Shown in pieces: positions 1 to 8,144 of a stretch of DNA of 64,000 nt. Every line of letters starts with the position of its first letter. The first letter of the stretch is position 1. The notes below the pieces were generated by a model that saw only the letters and a list, made by a program, of their open reading frames with translations, searched no databases and was not told where the DNA came from. The position numbers and the translations under genes were made by a program. This DNA is from Hymenobacter metallicola (GTDB taxonomy: Bacteria > Bacteroidota > Bacteroidia > Cytophagales > Hymenobacteraceae), in NCBI RefSeq assembly GCF_004745645.1, contig NZ_SRMB01000002.1, positions 372,001 through 436,000 on the forward strand, given 5' to 3'.

Positions 1-277
1 TAGGATAGGATAAGTGCAACTAACCCAGCATCAGAGCTGCTGTACGAGAAAGGGCCCATCGGGCTTCACGCTCAGGTGACAAGACAGTCGAGCGGCACCA
101 TGCAGGACTAGAAAGCCAACGTAGGTTTTTGCATGCAGTGAAGATTAAAAGTGGGAATTTCGGGGGCGCGGCAGTAGAGGTTAAGCCGGAAAAGGGGAAC
201 TTGCGTATCGGGCGAGGGCAAGCTGCAGCCGTTCTTGGCACTGTCTACGGGCCGAATATAGAAACATTTGCTTACAA
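1..277. other. non-coding left edge
   Basis: No convincing gene is seen. A 73-codon open frame on the minus strand (20..241) has no recognisable domain, no neighbours in an operon and an unremarkable composition, so it is not called. The right part is the leader of the Nudix regulator that starts at 309. Confidence 0.5.
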
Positions 278-294
278 TGCGTAAATTCTACGCA
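278..294. promoter_or_regulatory. inverted repeat, candidate operator of the Nudix regulator
   Basis: Arms TGCGTA and TACGCA are separated by AATTC, and the repeat ends 14 bases before the start codon at 309. Such a position fits autoregulation by the downstream NrtR-like protein. The short arms mean chance cannot be excluded. Confidence 0.35.
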
Positions 295-308
295 ATAATC
301 TTTCGCTT

Positions 309-1100
309 ATGAATACCCGTGAGGAGGTTCTGGATTTTGTGCACCACGGCGCAGAACGGTTTTTGCCCCATCTTTCCATCGATTGCGCCATTTTCGGTTA
401 CCACGACCACGACCTCAAAACCCTGCTGATTCGCCACCACGGGCAGGAAAACTGGAGCTTGCCCGGGGGCTACATCGGGCGCCACGAAACCCTGACGGAA
501 GCGGCCCACCGCATTCTGGCCGAAAAAACCCAGCTCACGGGCTTGTTCCTGCAGCAGTTCTACACCTTCGGCGACAGCGCCACCCGTATGAACCGCATCA
601 AAACCGAGCAGACCCACAACACGACCTACTCCAAAGTAGGCGTCACGCTCAGCCCCGACCACTGGCTGTCGGAGCGCACCCTCTCGATTGGGTATTACGC
701 CCTGGTCGACTACCTGCAGGTGGTCGTGACCCCGGAGTTTCTGGTGGATGACTACTGCTGGCTGAACGTGGCTGACATTCCCCGGGAGTTGGTATACGAC
801 CACAACGAGATTATCCAGAAAGCCTTGCTAACCCTGCGGGCCCATATTTTCCAGCAGCCCATCGGCTACAACTTGCTGCCGGACAAATTCACCCTGCCCG
901 AAATTCACTCCCTCTACGAAACCATCCTGTGCAAGCAGATTGACCGGCGCAATTTCCGCAAGAAGCTGCTCACCCTGGGGTTGATCCGGCAGCTCGACGA
1001 GCAGAGGAAGATCGGGCCGCACCGCTCCCCTTTCCTATATGAGTTTGACCTGGACAACTACAGCCGGGCGTTGGAGGACGGCTCTATCCTGTCGTTTTAG
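309..1100 (+). CDS. Nudix-domain transcriptional regulator, NrtR-like
   Basis: The 263-residue protein has a Nudix fold (about residues 22-165) followed by a winged-helix domain (about 190-245). The Nudix box at 53-75 begins GGYIGRHETL with its first glutamate in place, but the R-E and E-E pairs of the catalytic signature (GX5EX7REUXEEXGU) read RI and AEK, so hydrolase activity is probably lost. This architecture is that of NrtR/AraR-type regulators, which sense ADP-ribose-like or sugar ligands and control NAD or sugar genes. It is monocistronic here: a strong terminator follows, and no sugar or NAD gene lies beside it on the right. The target could lie to the left of the window. The ligand is unknown. 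Confidence 0.85.
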   Translation: MNTREEVLDFVHHGAERFLPHLSIDCAIFGYHDHDLKTLLIRHHGQENWSLPGGYIGRHETLTEAAHRILAEKTQLTGLFLQQFYTFGDSATRMNRIKTEQTHNTTYSKVGVTLSPDHWLSERTLSIGYYALVDYLQVVVTPEFLVDDYCWLNVADIPRELVYDHNEIIQKALLTLRAHIFQQPIGYNLLPDKFTLPEIHSLYETILCKQIDRRNFRKKLLTLGLIRQLDEQRKIGPHRSPFLYEFDLDNYSRALEDGSILSF

Positions 1101-1124
1101 GCCGAGTTCTGATGCTTGATAGTA

Positions 1125-1158
1125 TAAAAAAAGCCCGGCTCACGGCCGGGCTTTTTAT
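1125..1158. terminator. bidirectional terminator
   Basis: A hairpin with arms AGCCCGGC/GCCGGGCT is flanked by A-runs on the left and T-runs on the right. It can end both the Nudix gene (plus) and the convergent small secreted protein gene (minus). Confidence 0.9.
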
Positions 1159-1178
1159 TTCGCACTACTTCGCACAGG

Positions 1179-1562
1179 CTACTTGGCTTTGCGGAATATG
1201 TAGCGCGTCATGAACAGGCCGCTGCCCTGCAGCGAGTAAGTCAGGGGAACGGAAGTAACCAGCTCCCAGCCGTCCTCGGAAATCTGCTGCATGTAGGAGT
1301 GGATGGTTTCTTCGTTTTTGCGCAGATTACCCATGTTCAAGCCGGTCAGGCTGAAGAGGTTTTCCATAGGCGCCTCTTTGGCTCCCTTGAATTCGGGAGT
1401 AAACGAAACTTTGGAGCGGCCCATGCCACCAGCAATTACTGACTCAATAGTCGTCATCTGCAGGTAGGTGTATTTGCCAGCCTGGGCCGCGGCCCGGTGG
1501 GGCAGCAAGGGCAGGATGAGCAAAGTGAGCAGAAGCACTAAACGGGTAAAAGAAGACTGCAT
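1179..1562 (-). CDS. small secreted protein, DUF4177-like C-terminus
   Basis: The 127-residue product starts MQSSFTRLVLLL with a typical signal peptide ending near AAAQ (residues 1-26). The frame is open 30 codons further upstream, but that stretch adds no signal-like sequence, so the ATG at 1562 was chosen. The rest is about 100 residues, with an EDGWELVTSVPL stretch and a final basic YIFRKAK, which resembles the GWELV-YIFKR pattern of DUF4177 proteins. There is no cysteine lipobox. Function is unknown; it is likely periplasmic. It stands alone, with its own terminator and uvrB upstream. Confidence 0.65.
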   Translation of the reverse strand: MQSSFTRLVLLLTLLILPLLPHRAAAQAGKYTYLQMTTIESVIAGGMGRSKVSFTPEFKGAKEAPMENLFSLTGLNMGNLRKNEETIHSYMQQISEDGWELVTSVPLTYSLQGSGLFMTRYIFRKAK

Positions 1563-1783
1563 ACGGTACTGAATGAAGGGGTTGAATAAGTGAACGAGGC
1601 AAAATAGGAGTTTGCGCGCAACAATACACGCCCCCAAACCCGACACTAACAACTTACTTTCCGGCCGGCAGTATAAGCACCCTTTCTACCCTGCTGCCTA
1701 CGAAACCGACGCCGTTGCATCTGCCGGCCTGGCACCCCGTTTCCGGCCTCCTGCCGCGCCGCCTAACACCTTCCCAACCCTAT
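1563..1783. other. intergenic spacer
   Basis: Between the small secreted protein and the uvrB terminator I see no gene and no strong repeat. It should hold the leftward promoter of the secreted protein, but no clear TTG/TAnnTTTG pair was found. Confidence 0.4.
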
Positions 1784-1827
1784 AAAAAACCGACCCTAAC
1801 GTCCTTCGCAGGCAATTAGGGTCGGTT
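1784..1827 (-). terminator. terminator of uvrB
   Basis: Read leftward, the arms AACCGACCCTAA/TTAGGGTCGGTT form a 12-bp perfect stem followed by a T-run, 21 bases past the uvrB stop. Confidence 0.92.
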
Positions 1828-1848
1828 GCTTCAGCCTTGTTCCAGGCG

Positions 1849-3882
1849 TTAGTCGCGCTTCGTTTTTAGCAGCTGCCGTAGCTGAGCCAGCTCGTCGCGG
1901 AACTTGGCGGCTTGCAGGAAGTCCAGGTCTTTGGCGGCGGCTTCCATCTGCTTTTCCGTCTGCTTGATGAGCTTCTCCAAATCAGGGCGGGCCATCATGG
2001 CAATAACGGGCTCGGCGGCCAGGGCCAGCGTGTCGGTTTCCGGCCCCACGTAGGGTGCGGGCTCGATGCGGCGCTTGTCCGAGAGCGAAGTCTGCCCGAT
2101 AATCTCGTCGTGCGACTTTTTCACCGTGCGCGGCGTGATGCCATGCTCTTCGTTGTAAGCCATCTGCACGGCCCGACGGCGGTTCGTCTCGTCGATGGCG
2201 CGCTGCATAGAGCCCGTCATCCGGTCGGCGTACATAATTACTTTGCCGTGGTCGTTCCGGGCGGCCCGGCCCATGGTCTGAATCAGGCTGCGCTGGTCGC
2301 GCAGGAAACCTTCCTTATCGGCATCCAGAATACACACTAGGCTCACTTCCGGTAAGTCGAGGCCTTCGCGCAGCAGGTTTACCCCGATCAGTACGTCGAT
2401 AACGCCCAGGCGCAGCTGCCGCAGGATTTCGACCCGGTCCAGGCTTTTCACATCCGAGTGCACGTACTGCGACTTGATGCCCAGGCGCTCCATGTACTTC
2501 TGCAACTCCTCGGCCATGCGCTTGGTGAGCGTGGTCACCAGCACCCGGTCGCCCATTTTCACGCGGTTATCGACCTCATCGAGCAGGTCGTCAATCTGGT
2601 TCACGCTGGGCCGCACGTCGATTTCGGGGTCGAGCAGGCCGGTGGGGCGAATAATCTGCTCCACGACCACGCCGTTGGCCTGCGCCAGCTCGTAGTCGGA
2701 AGGCGTGGCCGATACGTAGATGGCCTGCCGGTACATACTTTCAAACTCGTTGAAGGTCAGCGGACGGTTGTCCATGGCCGAGGGCAGGCGGAAGCCATAC
2801 TCCACCAGCGCCGTTTTGCGGCTTCGGTCGCCGCCCCACATGGCCCGCACCTGCGGAATGGTGGCGTGGCTCTCGTCGATAACCAGCAGGTAGTCGTCGG
2901 GGAAGTAGTCGAGCAGGCAGAAGGGGCGCGAGCCCGGCTGCCGACCGTCGAAGTAGCGCGAATAGTTTTCGATGCCCGAGCAGTAGCCCAGTTCCCGAAT
3001 CATCTCCAGGTCGAACTCGGTGCGCTCCATAATACGCTTGGCCTCCGAGTCGCGCCCCTCCTTCTCGAAGTAGGCGTGCTGCTGCACCATGTCGAACTGA
3101 ATTTCCTGGATAGCTTGGTTCAAAGTGTCTTTGCCGGTCACGAACAGGTTGGCCGGATACAGCGTCATGCTATCCTCGTCGCTCAGTTTTTTGCCACTGA
3201 CCGGGTCAATTTTCTGAATGGCTTCGATTTCGTCGCCGAAGAAGTAGATGCGGTAGGCGAAGTCGGCATAGGCCGGAAACAGGTCTACCGTGTCGCCCTT
3301 CACCCGGAACGTGCCGCGGGTAAACTCCACCTCCGTGCGCGAATACAGGATCTGCACAAACTGGTACAGCAGATTGTTGCGCGAGTATTTCAGGCCCGGG
3401 GCCAGGTAAATGACGTTTTTGCCGAATTCCTCGGGGTTGCCAATGCCGTAGATACAGGACACGGACGCCACCACAATGACATCGCGGCGGCCCGAGAGCA
3501 GCGTGGAGGTGCAGTGCAGGCGCAGCTTCTCGATTTCCTCGTTGATGGCCAGGTCCTTTTCAATGAAGACATCGGTGCTGGCAATGTAGGCCTCGGGCTG
3601 GTAGTAGTCGTAGTAGCTGATGTAATACTCGACGGCATTGTTCGGGAAAAACGACTTGAACTCGCCGTAGAGCTGGGCAGCCAGGGTTTTGTTGTGGCAA
3701 AGCACCAGGGTGGGCTTGCCCGTTTGGGCCACCACATTGGCTACGGTAAAGGTTTTACCGGTGCCGGTGGCCCCCAGCAGCACCTGGGCCGGCTCCCCAC
3801 TTTCCACCCCCGATACAAGTTGGGCAATGGCTTTGGGCTGGTCGCCGGTGGGTTTGAATTCGGAAGTTAGTTGGTAGTCCAT
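1849..3882 (-). CDS. uvrB: excinuclease ABC subunit B
   Basis: UvrB is the damage-verifying helicase-like subunit of nucleotide excision repair; it is loaded by UvrA2 and recruits UvrC. The 677-residue length is normal. Seen here: Walker A GATGTGKT at 37-44, the damage-probing beta-hairpin rich in tyrosines (YYISYYDYYQPEAY, about 86-99), the DESH Walker B, helicase motifs such as GVNLLREGLDLPEV, and the C-terminal UVR coiled coil (about 630-670) that contacts UvrC. The start is supported by MDYQLTSEFKPTGDQPKAI, the usual N-terminus. The gene is single, flanked by terminators on both sides. No LexA-type box was recognised upstream. Confidence 0.98.
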   Translation of the reverse strand: MDYQLTSEFKPTGDQPKAIAQLVSGVESGEPAQVLLGATGTGKTFTVANVVAQTGKPTLVLCHNKTLAAQLYGEFKSFFPNNAVEYYISYYDYYQPEAYIASTDVFIEKDLAINEEIEKLRLHCTSTLLSGRRDVIVVASVSCIYGIGNPEEFGKNVIYLAPGLKYSRNNLLYQFVQILYSRTEVEFTRGTFRVKGDTVDLFPAYADFAYRIYFFGDEIEAIQKIDPVSGKKLSDEDSMTLYPANLFVTGKDTLNQAIQEIQFDMVQQHAYFEKEGRDSEAKRIMERTEFDLEMIRELGYCSGIENYSRYFDGRQPGSRPFCLLDYFPDDYLLVIDESHATIPQVRAMWGGDRSRKTALVEYGFRLPSAMDNRPLTFNEFESMYRQAIYVSATPSDYELAQANGVVVEQIIRPTGLLDPEIDVRPSVNQIDDLLDEVDNRVKMGDRVLVTTLTKRMAEELQKYMERLGIKSQYVHSDVKSLDRVEILRQLRLGVIDVLIGVNLLREGLDLPEVSLVCILDADKEGFLRDQRSLIQTMGRAARNDHGKVIMYADRMTGSMQRAIDETNRRRAVQMAYNEEHGITPRTVKKSHDEIIGQTSLSDKRRIEPAPYVGPETDTLALAAEPVIAMMARPDLEKLIKQTEKQMEAAAKDLDFLQAAKFRDELAQLRQLLKTKRD

Positions 3883-3952
3883 TCAGGCAAAAATGTGGCA
3901 GCTAAGACAGCCTAGGATAACTCTGTTGCGGCAAGGTAGGTTTCTTCGGAAA

Positions 3953-3992
3953 CAGAAAAACCTGCCCGAAGCAAATCGAACAGGTTTTTCTG
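3953..3992 (-). terminator. terminator downstream of the DUF6970-like gene
   Basis: Arms CAGAAAAACCTG and CAGGTTTTTCTG form a perfect 12-bp stem with a 16-base loop. It lies between the convergent-to-upstream stop at 4013 and the uvrB start, so it also insulates uvrB. Confidence 0.8.
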
Positions 3993-4012
3993 CAGTAACG
4001 GGCACTATAAAT

Positions 4013-4405
4013 TCAGCGCGAGTCGCGCCACAGCTGGCAGCCATTGGTAGCCTGGGTCGTGAAGTTGGGGCACTTCCCGTCGCCCTTGCCCGAGAGGCCG
4101 CCGCTGGGGGCTCCCACATACACTAGCTGATGGTCACGTATATCATACACTTTCACATAATCATCGGGCCGGAAGGACTTCACCAGAAACACCGTGCGGC
4201 CTTCCCAGGTGTAGCGCCATACTTCCCCGGCGGGGTTGGCTTTGGGCGTGCGCAGTAGCTCATCAATCAGCGGCTGGGCCCGGGCATCCTTACAGGCTTG
4301 GGCAGCCGGGCTGTCGGGCTGAGCAGCGGGGGCTACCGGATCCTGTTGGCATTGCACCATGCCCAGGCAACCCCACACACCAAGAAGAAAGAGTAGACTT
4401 TTCAT
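4013..4405 (-). CDS. small lipoprotein-like protein, DUF6970-like
   Basis: The 130-residue product starts at the ATG at 4405 (MKSLLFLLGVWGCLGM); the frame is open for 63 more codons upstream, but those lie inside the coding region of the next gene. The N-terminus is a hydrophobic signal with two cysteines (residues 13 and 19), either of which could be lipidated. The mature part carries EVWRYTWEGRTVFLV and the motif GGLSGKGDGKCPNF, which I associate with a family of small Bacteroidota lipoproteins (recalled as DUF6970). Function is unknown. It begins 38 bases after the stop of the sigma-partner gene and may be its third cistron. Confidence 0.7.
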   Translation of the reverse strand: MKSLLFLLGVWGCLGMVQCQQDPVAPAAQPDSPAAQACKDARAQPLIDELLRTPKANPAGEVWRYTWEGRTVFLVKSFRPDDYVKVYDIRDHQLVYVGAPSGGLSGKGDGKCPNFTTQATNGCQLWRDSR

Positions 4406-4443
4406 TGCATAGTGTCTGTCTATGAGTGAATAAAGGACAAGGC

Positions 4444-6096
4444 TTAGTGGATGACACTGGCTGCTTTGCCACCAAACTCCACGCTGGCTTCCATACCCAC
4501 CGCGTAGGGCCGGGCCTGGGCAGAAGACTGGCTGGTATTCGCGTTCAGCGTCGTCAGGCCAGCTTCGGCGGTTGGCCCCAGAGCGACGCTCCACTGCGCC
4601 GCCGCCGGCTTGTAGCGCAGTCCCGCGCCGCCATTCACGGAGCTTTGCACCTTGCGGTAAGGCGAGCCAACTGAGCCCAGCGAATACGTGGTAGTTGCTT
4701 CCGGTACGCCCACTAGCTCCGAGCGGCTGTTGAACAGCACATTGACTGCAGCCCCTACTTTAGCGTAGAGCGACCACCCATTCTTGGCCGAGCCGTAGCG
4801 CACGCTCACCGGAATACCGGCCGTGCGGTAGCGGTACTGCGTGGTGCGCAGCTGCGTAGGCCGCGGAGGGGGCAGCGCATTGTACTTGTCGGCGGTCAGG
4901 GCATACTCCTGGGCGGGCAGTTTCCCATCCAGGAAGTTGAAAGAGGTCTGGGAAGTGGCCTGCTGTTCGGCGGCCTGCACCCCGGCATTCATGGTCCAGT
5001 GCTTGGTAGCGGCGTAGCTGATCGTAAGCGCCACCCGCTGGGCAAAGCCCGGGCGCAGATTTTGCCGGTATTCGGCGGCAGCCTGCTCGTAGGTAGCATT
5101 CGCGCGCAGGTAGCTGTTGGGGCTGGTGGCAACCCCATTGGGTGCGCTAGCGGCAACTCCCTGGGCCGAGGCAAAGCTCATGTTCGGATTGTAGGCTCCG
5201 GCCCCATACGACCCCATTAGGCGCCAGCGCTTGGGCCGGGTTGCTCTCATCTCCGGCTTGTTTTCTTCATGGGCAGGCACAACCTGGGCGAAAGCAGCGG
5301 GCAGCGTAGTGGGCAAACTGGCCTTGGCCGTGTCGGGCTGGGCTGAGCGCAGCACACCCGGCAACCCGACTGAACTGCTATTCGATGCGGCGCGACTGTT
5401 CAGCGCGGCGTACCACGCTGCCGAGGTTGTGGTTCCGGCGGTTGAGGTCGAGGAGGCAGTGCGCCCAGTACCGACCACCCGGTCGAAGAAGGTCCCTATT
5501 GGCTCAGCTAGTGCGGGCTCGGCTGGCAACGCTACACGAAAACGACTTGCAGCAAGCTCCGGATTAGCTTCCCCCTGACGGCCAAGCGCACGGGCCTGGG
5601 CCGCAGACTCAGCCCGGGCAAGCACGTCGACGGGATACTCCGCACCGACCGTGGCTAGCATGGGGTTCGCATCGGCGGAGCCGGTGGCAGCCAGGTCACT
5701 GTTGCCACCCGGTTGGTCGGGAACCGGGGCCCCGGAGGCCAACCGGGAGCCAGCCGTTTGCCCAGCACCCGATGATGCTCCCGTAGCGGCTTGGTGTGTG
5801 GCAGGTAGCGTACGGGTGGCCAAGTCAGCCGAAACGGGGGCGGAACCAGTGGGCCGTAGCGTAAACCAGCCGCCGGCTCCCAAAAACAGCAGGATACAGG
5901 CCGCGGCCACCCAGCGGTGCCAGACCAGCCGGCGGCGGAAGGTTTCGTTTTGCTGCACCAGCAGCTCGTGGTCAATCTGTTCCCACAGGTGCATCCGGGG
6001 GGCTACCTCAGCCTCGCCCAGCTTCTGCCGAAACAGCTGCTCTAAGTCGCCGGTAGGCTCCGGGGTAGGCGTGTAGTTATTTGCGGTAGGTACCAT
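4444..6096 (-). CDS. sigma-factor partner: membrane-anchored protein with barrel-like C-terminus
   Basis: The 550 residues divide into four parts. Residues 1-61 are a charged cytoplasmic stub (GDLEQLFRQKLGEAEVAPR) of the kind found in anti-sigma-like proteins. Residues 62-80 form one membrane helix. Residues 81-288 are a low-complexity Ala/Thr/Ser/Pro linker. Residues 289-550 show alternating aromatic beta-strands (RLMGSYGAGAYNP, GAGLRYKPAAAQWSVALGP) like the OMP_b-brl/PorT families. The gene overlaps the stop of the ECF sigma gene by 20 bases, so the two are translationally coupled. The inference is an anti-sigma or envelope sensor. A single polypeptide with both an inner-membrane helix and an outer-membrane barrel is unusual. 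Annotators would probably call it outer membrane beta-barrel protein. Confidence 0.72.
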   Translation of the reverse strand: MVPTANNYTPTPEPTGDLEQLFRQKLGEAEVAPRMHLWEQIDHELLVQQNETFRRRLVWHRWVAAACILLFLGAGGWFTLRPTGSAPVSADLATRTLPATHQAATGASSGAGQTAGSRLASGAPVPDQPGGNSDLAATGSADANPMLATVGAEYPVDVLARAESAAQARALGRQGEANPELAASRFRVALPAEPALAEPIGTFFDRVVGTGRTASSTSTAGTTTSAAWYAALNSRAASNSSSVGLPGVLRSAQPDTAKASLPTTLPAAFAQVVPAHEENKPEMRATRPKRWRLMGSYGAGAYNPNMSFASAQGVAASAPNGVATSPNSYLRANATYEQAAAEYRQNLRPGFAQRVALTISYAATKHWTMNAGVQAAEQQATSQTSFNFLDGKLPAQEYALTADKYNALPPPRPTQLRTTQYRYRTAGIPVSVRYGSAKNGWSLYAKVGAAVNVLFNSRSELVGVPEATTTYSLGSVGSPYRKVQSSVNGGAGLRYKPAAAQWSVALGPTAEAGLTTLNANTSQSSAQARPYAVGMEASVEFGGKAASVIH

Positions 6097-6757
6097 TGGG
6101 ACGATGCGCGTCGAGGCGCTCTAATTTGGTCTTCAAAATTGCCCGGGCGCGGGCATACTGTGATTTGCTGGTGCCTTCGGAAATGCCCATCAGCTCCCCG
6201 ATTTCCTTGTGCCCGTACCCTTCGATGGCAAACAGGTTGAATACCATTCGGTAGCGGGGCGCCAGCTCCTGCACCATGGCCAGCATTTCCTCAAAAGCAT
6301 AGTTGGACAAGGTAAATTCCTCGCCCGCTAGTTCCTCGGGGTATTCCCCTTCGCTCACGGCGACCAGTGGCGCGTTGCGGCGGTGCTGGCGCAGGGCGGC
6401 ATTCACCATGATGCGGCGGATCCAGAATTCGAGGGGGCACTCCCGGCGAAAATTGCGCAGGTTGTTGAATACGGTTATAAAGCCTTCCTGCAGAACATCT
6501 TCCGCCTCGAAAGTGGTTTGGGCGTAGCGCAGACACACCGCCATCATCTTGCCGGCAAACCGGTCGTAGAGCTGTTTCTGCATAGCCCGACTGCCTGCCA
6601 GACAGCCATCGATAATCTCGGCCTCAGTCATAGAGGATGGCGGGGTGAGGTGGCGCACGGGGGCCGGCGCGGCGGCTGGCTTAGCGGCGGAAGCGGCATC
6701 CGGAAGCAGGCTGCGGAGCCCGCTCACGGAACTCAAGGCAGCAGATAAGGCTCCCAT
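6077..6757 (-). CDS. ECF RNA polymerase sigma factor
   Basis: Sigma region 2 is plain (YDRFAGKMMAVCLRYA, then EAEDVLQEGFITVF) and region 4 follows (YGHKEIGELMGISEGTSKSQ), separated by a short linker, as in ECF (group 4) sigma factors. Two starts are possible: 6757 (226 residues, with an Ala/Pro-rich leader that still has coding-like third-position GC) and 6631 (184 residues, starting MTEAEIIDGCLAGS, the normal family start). Further upstream the frame is open but looks non-coding. The stop overlaps the start of the membrane partner, which suggests that the partner controls this factor. Target promoters are unknown. Confidence 0.9.
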   Translation of the reverse strand: MGALSAALSSVSGLRSLLPDAASAAKPAAAPAPVRHLTPPSSMTEAEIIDGCLAGSRAMQKQLYDRFAGKMMAVCLRYAQTTFEAEDVLQEGFITVFNNLRNFRRECPLEFWIRRIMVNAALRQHRRNAPLVAVSEGEYPEELAGEEFTLSNYAFEEMLAMVQELAPRYRMVFNLFAIEGYGHKEIGELMGISEGTSKSQYARARAILKTKLERLDAHRPNGTYRK

Positions 6758-7101
6758 CAGCAAAGGTGGCCGGCCGGGCCCAGGATAAGCGCCGACCCAC
6801 GCCCTACTTGCGGCGGCCGGGAAAAGGAAGTAACCACTACTAGCATAATGAGCCGATAGAAACTGAACGTGACACTCGCTAAAGTTGGGGTGTTGTAGTA
6901 GGAAGAGGCCGGTTTCTTTTCGGCGGTTGCATAAGGCGGGTAAAAATCCCCGGCAATTTTGTAAACGACTGTTTTTCAACCTAGTATTTACGCCTCAAAT
7001 ATAAATTTCTTTCGCGTGGGCTTGTCGTCGGCCGACGGCCCAGGAAACAAAGCAAGCCCGGAGCCGTAGCTTTTCCATTGTTCTACTCACACCCCACATC
7101 C

Positions 7102-7713
7102 ATGAAGACCCTTGTTCTGTTCTATTCCACGTATGGTCATATCTATAAAATGGCGGAGGCCATAGCGGAAGGGGCTCGTCAGGTGGCCGGCAACGAAGTT
7201 GTTATCAAACGGGTACCCGAAACGCTGCCACCGGCCCTGCTCGACCAAATCGGGGCTACCCAAGCGCAGAAAGCTTTCGAGCACATCCCGGTAGCAACGC
7301 CCAATGAGCTGGTGGAGTACGACAACATCATTTTCGGCACACCCACGCGCTATGGCAACCTGTGCGGCCAGATGCAGGCCTTCATGGACAGCACCGGCGG
7401 CCTGTGGGCGAAAGGCGCTTTGGTGGGGAAAGTAGGCTCCGTTTTCGTGAGCACCGCCACCCAGCACGGCGGCCAGGAAACCACCATCCGCTCATTCCAC
7501 ACCGAACTGCTTCACCACGGCTTTGTCATTGTGGGGTTGCCCTACGCTTGGCAAGGACAGATGGGGCACGAAGAAGTAACCGGCGGCACACCCTACGGTG
7601 CCAGCACGGTAGCCGGGGGCCAAGGCGAGCGGCAGCCTAGTGCCAACGAACTGGAAGGCGCCCGATTCCAGGGCCAGCACACTTCCGAAATTGCCCGCAA
7701 ACTGGTTGCATAG
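7102..7713 (+). CDS. wrbA: NAD(P)H:quinone oxidoreductase, WrbA family
   Basis: WrbA is an FMN-dependent flavodoxin-like enzyme that reduces quinones by two electrons and protects against oxidative stress. The 203-residue length matches the family. Seen: the FMN phosphate loop near the start ([18 protein letters not shown]), the family signature [17 protein letters not shown], and the [12 protein letters not shown] segment. The start at 7102 is preferred over an in-frame codon 8 positions upstream because MKTLVLFYS is the normal N-terminus. Monocistronic, with a terminator after it. Confidence 0.95.
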   Translation: MKTLVLFYSTYGHIYKMAEAIAEGARQVAGNEVVIKRVPETLPPALLDQIGATQAQKAFEHIPVATPNELVEYDNIIFGTPTRYGNLCGQMQAFMDSTGGLWAKGALVGKVGSVFVSTATQHGGQETTIRSFHTELLHHGFVIVGLPYAWQGQMGHEEVTGGTPYGASTVAGGQGERQPSANELEGARFQGQHTSEIARKLVA

Positions 7714-7766
7714 CCAGATAATGCTACATTAGCCGAATACTTTCTGCACACCGACCTGCAATTCCG

Positions 7767-7798
7767 GCAGCCACTTCCCCAGAGGTGGCTGCTTTTTT
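7767..7798 (+). terminator. terminator of wrbA
   Basis: Arms GCAGCCACTT/AGGTGGCTGC (one G-T pair) with loop CCCCAG are followed by TTTTTT. Confidence 0.88.
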
Positions 7799-8144
7799 AT
7801 GTACTGCCCTGGCTCCTGCCCGCCCGGGGCTTGATATAAGTAATCCGGTAGGTTATCCTTCTTATAGGCCCATTGGTAGAATAAGTTGGCCTATCCTATT
7901 CCTACTGAGTAGGTTTGTGCCAGCTGAATGGCTATTACTCCGCGAGCCTCACATTTTTTATAGGTACCCTGTAATAGCGGCGCCCGTCCGACGATTCATA
8001 CTACACTGAATTTGCTGCCGGCAAGCTCCGCTATGCAACCTGGTTCCTCGGATAGTCGACTCTGAGGCATCTGCAAGCATCCTACTTATTTGATTCCAGT
8101 GTGACCGGTGCACTACCGATTTCTTGCCCCTCCTTCCTACGCAT
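7799..8144. other. intergenic region upstream of the TonB-type receptor
   Basis: About 350 bases carry no credible gene. An open frame from 7785 to 8009 begins inside the wrbA terminator and has no family-like sequence. Two imperfect inverted repeats are present around 7856-7890 (ATAGGCC...GGCCTAT) and 7901-7913 (CCTAC-TGA-GTAGG); these may be regulatory for the receptor gene. Confidence 0.4.

Noticed and set aside
2458..3870. A 470-codon plus-strand open frame opposite uvrB
   Set aside because: It lies wholly antisense to an unmistakable uvrB, reads as low-complexity His/Val/Gly-rich sequence, and arises from the strong GC bias at third codon positions.
7785..8009. A 74-codon frame between wrbA and the receptor gene
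   Set aside because: It starts in the wrbA terminator stem and has no recognisable protein pattern.
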